Part shown: piece by piece, positions 7,180 through 9,895 of the stretch
Numbering within the stretch: position 1 is the stretch's first letter
Layout: the number at the start of each line of letters is the position of its first letter
Source of the DNA: an uncultured Candidatus Pelagibacter sp.
Lineage (GTDB): Bacteria; Pseudomonadota; Alphaproteobacteria; Pelagibacterales; Pelagibacteraceae
NCBI GenBank assembly: GCA_937897125.1
Contig: CALCPL010000157.1
Location: forward strand, 1-9,895
Direction of reading: 5' to 3'
DNA: 9,895 bases
Notes under the pieces: model-generated
What the model saw: the letters and a program-made list of their open reading frames with translations, nothing else
What the model was told of the DNA's origin: nothing
The model's database searches: none
Position numbers and translations under genes: made by a program

Positions 7180-9744
7180 ATGCTTAATCCCTTAAATTTT
7201 ATCACAAAGTTCATTAAATCTAGCAATCAAAAAGAGCTCGATAGAATTAAAAAAATAGTTGTAAAAGTTAACTCCTTGGAGGCTACTGTTAAAAACCTTA
7301 GTGACGAAGACTTCCCTAAAAAAACTATAGAATTGAAAGATAGACTTAATAAAGGTGAAAATATAGATGATCTATTGCCTGAGGCTTTTGCACTTGTGAG
7401 AGAGGCTTCTAAGAGAACAAGAAATGAGAGGCATCATGACGTTCAAATACTTGGGGGCGTTGTGCTTCATGAAGGAAAAATTGCAGAAATGAGAACTGGT
7501 GAAGGTAAAACTTTAACAATAAGTCTTGCTGCCTACTTAAATGCCCTGTCAGAAAAAGGTGTACATATAGTTACTGTAAATGACTATCTTGCAAAAAGAG
7601 ATTCTCAGGAAATGGGAGAGATATATAAATTTTTAGGATTAACCTTTGGTTTTATAAATAATGACCAAGATGATCTTGAAAGAAAAAAAAATTATAATTT
7701 TGATATTACATATGCAACTAATAGTGAACTAGGATTTGATTATCTTAGAGATAATATGAAATTTTCAAAAGAACAAATGGTTCAAAGAGGTCATGTTTAT
7801 ACTATTGTTGATGAAATAGATTCTTGTTTAATTGATGAGGCCAGAACTCCACTTGTAATATCAGGAGCAGCTGAAGACAAAACAGAGCAATATCTTGCGA
7901 TTGACAAATTTATAAAAAGATTATTACCAGAACATTATGAGATCGATGAAAAAGATAAAAATATATTACTTACAAATGAAGGAATAAATAAGGTAGAAAA
8001 AATATTTTCTGATGTGGGAATCTTAAAAAATAATAACTTTTATGATCCTGAAAACTTAAGTTTAGTTCACCATGTAAATCAATCTTTAAGGGCTCATCAT
8101 TTATTTGAAAAAGGAAGGGATTATATTGTTAAAGATGGAACATTAAAAATTATTGATGAACTTACTGGTAGAATATTAGAAGGAAGAAGATTTGGAGATG
8201 GCTTACACCAAGCACTTGAAGCTAAAGAAAGAATAGATGTTCAAGCTGAAAATCAAACTCTAGCATCGATAACTTATCAAAATTATTTCAAACTCTATAA
8301 TAAAATTTCAGGATGTACTGGAACTGCAGCAACAGAGTCTCAGGAATTTTATGAAATATATAACTTAATTGTAGTCATCATTCCTACAAATAAAGAAATG
8401 ATTAGAAAAGATTGGAATGATCAAATTTTTAGAACTGAAGAAGAAAAAAATAAAGCTATTATTGAAAAAGTTCTTGAGTGTCACAAACAAAGTCAGCCGA
8501 TATTAGTTTTTACTTCTAGCATCAATAAATCAGAAATTTATTCAAAATTACTAAATGATGAAAAAATTAAACATGTGGTTTTAAATGCAAAAAATCATGA
8601 AAATGAGGCTGAAATCATTGCAAATGCTGGAAAAATGAATTCAGTTATAATCACAACAAGTATCTCGGGTAGAGGTGTTGATATTCAGTTAGGTGGGAAA
8701 AAAGGAAGTCAACCTGATGATGAACTTTTAGAAAATAAAAATAAAATAAAATCACTTGGTGGACTATTTGTTATTGGCACAGAAAGAATGGAATCCAGAA
8801 GAGTTGATAACCAAGCCAGAGGAAGAGCTGGTAGACAGGGCGATGAAGGAAGTTCAATTTTTTATGTTAGTTTAGAAGATGACTTAATGAGAATTTTTGG
8901 TTCAGAATCTATGAATAATATTCTTCAAAAATTAGGCTTAAAAGATGGAGAAAGTATTGATCACCCCTGGATTAATAAAGCACTTGAGAGAGCACAACAA
9001 AAAGTTGAAGCTAGAAACTTTGATATAAGAAAAAATTTATTAAAATTTGATGACGTTTTAAATGACCAAAGACATGTAATATTCTCTCAAAGAAATGGCG
9101 TAATGAATAGTGAAAAAGTTTTTGATTATTCAGATGAATTTTTATCTGAAATTATTAGTCATCTAATCACCTTAAAAACACAGAAACTATCAACAACTAA
9201 AAATAATGAATTTAACAATCAGTTAAAAACTTTACTAGGAAAAAGTGTTGATGATAATGAATTTAAAAATGTTACTGAATTAAAAGATGAAGAATTCAAA
9301 AATAAAATTAATTCTAAATTTTTAGAAGCAAGAAATGAAAGAATTAAAATGTTGGATGAAGAAAAAGCAAAAGAAGTTGAAAAAAGAATTTTTCTTCAGT
9401 GTATAGATTTAAACTGGAAGTCACATATTCAATATCTTGAACAACTGAGACAAGTTATTGGTCTAAGATCTTATGGTCAAAGAGATCCATTAGTTGAGTA
9501 TAAAAAAGAAGCTTTTTTTCTTTTCGAAAACTTATTGAATAAATTAAAAATGGATTTTGTTACGATTTTAATCAATTTAAAAATAGTTCAAGAACCTAGT
9601 GAAAACATTTCAAGACCATTAAAAAAAGAAACATCTAACGATCCAAAATGTTTACTAATACAAAGAAAAGATGAAAAGATTTCAAGAAATGAGAAATGTG
9701 AAGCTACAGGTAAAAAGTTTAAAAATTGTTGTGGAGCATTATAA
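7180..9744 (+). CDS. secA: Preprotein translocase ATPase SecA
   Basis: SecA is the ATP-driven motor that pushes unfolded preproteins through SecYEG. The 854 residues are shorter than the 901 of E. coli, mainly in the C-terminal linker. NBD1 begins with the Q-motif region and has Walker A RTGEGKT (105-111, K110) and Walker B VDEID (210-214), followed by SCLIDEARTPLVISG into the preprotein-binding domain. NBD2 has CTGTAATES after ENQTLASITYQNYF, motif V SGRGVDIQLGG (496-506), and GTERMESRRVDNQARGRAGRQGD (533-555) with the arginine fingers. The helical scaffold has the family LNWKSHI..LRQVIGLRSYGQRDP. M537 stands where many SecA have His, and V500 where they have Thr. The tail (C840, C850, C851) is a degenerate zinc motif. 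The ATG at 7180 fits the usual short amphipathic N-terminus; no Shine-Dalgarno is visible. Confidence 0.98.
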   Translation: MLNPLNFITKFIKSSNQKELDRIKKIVVKVNSLEATVKNLSDEDFPKKTIELKDRLNKGENIDDLLPEAFALVREASKRTRNERHHDVQILGGVVLHEGKIAEMRTGEGKTLTISLAAYLNALSEKGVHIVTVNDYLAKRDSQEMGEIYKFLGLTFGFINNDQDDLERKKNYNFDITYATNSELGFDYLRDNMKFSKEQMVQRGHVYTIVDEIDSCLIDEARTPLVISGAAEDKTEQYLAIDKFIKRLLPEHYEIDEKDKNILLTNEGINKVEKIFSDVGILKNNNFYDPENLSLVHHVNQSLRAHHLFEKGRDYIVKDGTLKIIDELTGRILEGRRFGDGLHQALEAKERIDVQAENQTLASITYQNYFKLYNKISGCTGTAATESQEFYEIYNLIVVIIPTNKEMIRKDWNDQIFRTEEEKNKAIIEKVLECHKQSQPILVFTSSINKSEIYSKLLNDEKIKHVVLNAKNHENEAEIIANAGKMNSVIITTSISGRGVDIQLGGKKGSQPDDELLENKNKIKSLGGLFVIGTERMESRRVDNQARGRAGRQGDEGSSIFYVSLEDDLMRIFGSESMNNILQKLGLKDGESIDHPWINKALERAQQKVEARNFDIRKNLLKFDDVLNDQRHVIFSQRNGVMNSEKVFDYSDEFLSEIISHLITLKTQKLSTTKNNEFNNQLKTLLGKSVDDNEFKNVTELKDEEFKNKINSKFLEARNERIKMLDEEKAKEVEKRIFLQCIDLNWKSHIQYLEQLRQVIGLRSYGQRDPLVEYKKEAFFLFENLLNKLKMDFVTILINLKIVQEPSENISRPLKKETSNDPKCLLIQRKDEKISRNEKCEATGKKFKNCCGAL
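9676..9738 (+). other. Degenerate SEC-C zinc-binding tail of SecA
   Basis: This segment encodes the last conserved tail of SecA, ISRNEKCEATGKKFKNCCG. The canonical tail is C-x-C-x8-C-[HC], where four ligands bind zinc and the module contacts SecB and ribosomes or lipids. Here only C840, C850 and C851 remain: the second cysteine is replaced by Ala (A842) and the spacing between the first and third ligand is one residue shorter. The basic GKKFK core and the final CCG are kept. Confidence 0.8.
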
Positions 9745-9852
9745 AGAAATAAATAAATAGCCCAATAAAACTATTGTTCCAAATAGAAGAGCTAAATTTA
9801 ACTTAGATTTAAAGAAATTTTTAAAAAAGACATCAACCTTATTTTCTTTCAT
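9739..9852 (-). CDS. Short single-helix membrane ORF, possibly 5'-truncated
   Basis: A minus-strand ORF starts at the ATG at 9852-9850 and ends with TAA at 9741-9739, giving 37 residues. A basic, amphipathic start (MKENKVDVFFKNFFKSK) is followed by an uninterrupted hydrophobic helix (about 18-37, LNLALLFGTIVLLGYLFISL) running to the last residue. The charge pattern predicts the N-terminus in the cytoplasm and a tail-anchored membrane protein. I do not recognise a family. The frame stays open upstream of the ATG (codons for Leu and Ser) until the adapter at 9861, so this may instead be the C-terminal end of a longer gene. Its last codon and stop lie on the secA stop and final codon, a six-base convergent overlap. 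Compositional plausibility is good, but the ORF is short and unverified. Confidence 0.45.
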   Translation of the reverse strand: MKENKVDVFFKNFFKSKLNLALLFGTIVLLGYLFISL

Positions 9853-9860
9853 GCTAAGTG

Positions 9861-9893
9861 CTGTCTCTTATACACATCTGACGCTGCCGACGA
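9861..9893 (+). other. Nextera (Tn5 tagmentation) adapter, not genomic
   Basis: From 9861 the sequence is the 19-base Tn5 mosaic end CTGTCTCTTATACACATCT (9861-9879) followed directly by GACGCTGCCGACGA (9880-9893), the reverse complement of the Illumina Nextera read-1 adapter. The last two bases (AT, 9894-9895) would then be the start of an index. Its G/C-rich composition breaks sharply from the flanking DNA. The genuine contig ends at 9860. Confidence 0.98.
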
Positions 9894-9895
9894 AT

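Noticed and set aside
9756..9780. Possible terminator hairpin after secA (CAATA-AAAC-TATTG)
   Set aside because: The stem is five A/T-dominated pairs with no following T run, and it lies within the convergent short ORF; such hairpins are expected by chance in this composition.
9861..9879. Tn5 mosaic end as evidence for a real transposon insertion
   Set aside because: The 19-base end is followed at once by the synthetic Nextera read-1 sequence and not by Tn5/IS50 DNA, so it is a library adapter.

Overview
The window looks like a piece of a streamlined, AT-rich alphaproteobacterial chromosome, most likely from the SAR11 (Pelagibacterales) group. The grounds are the strongly A/T-biased codons with Lys/Asn/Ile-rich proteins, tight gene packing (gaps of 1-65 bases, no long non-coding stretch), TAA as the stop of every complete gene, and a gene order that follows the conserved alphaproteobacterial ubiG/lysC and argJ/secA neighbourhoods with some usual members missing. 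The taxonomic call is inference from reading, not from a search. The contig ends in synthetic library adapter (9861-9893), so only 1-9860 is biological sequence.

Layout. Positions 1-4555 hold one compact minus-strand gene string, transcribed right to left: lysC (aspartokinase), ispG (MEP isoprenoid pathway), prfA (release factor 1), prmC (the methylase of the release-factor GGQ motif), and the start of a DUF4167 gene cut by the window edge. Spacings are 3, 5, 1 and 14 bases, which implies a single operon with translational coupling. A 65-base divergent gap (4556-4620) separates lysC from plus-strand ubiG (ubiquinone methyltransferase). ubiG converges on a minus-strand DUF1178 zinc-ribbon gene, and their stop codons share one TTAA. 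DUF1178 lies 41 bases behind argJ (arginine biosynthesis), also on the minus strand. A second 65-base divergent gap (7115-7179), carrying a 14-bp palindrome made of two opposed TATAAT boxes, separates argJ from plus-strand secA (Sec translocase motor). secA converges on a short minus-strand ORF encoding a single membrane helix, whose stop lies inside the secA 3' end; its upstream side is lost at the adapter.

How the genes relate. The content is core housekeeping: translation termination (RF1 and its own modifying enzyme side by side), amino-acid synthesis (LysC, ArgJ), isoprenoid and ubiquinone synthesis (IspG feeding the prenyl tail, UbiG finishing the ring), and protein export (SecA). I found no mobile element, CRISPR array, RNA gene or defence system, and nothing that looks like an undescribed multi-gene system. 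The points worth a second look are small: a degenerate C-terminal zinc motif in SecA, interlocked convergent stops, the palindromic divergent promoter region, a coding tandem repeat in the DUF4167 gene, and the adapter at the contig end.
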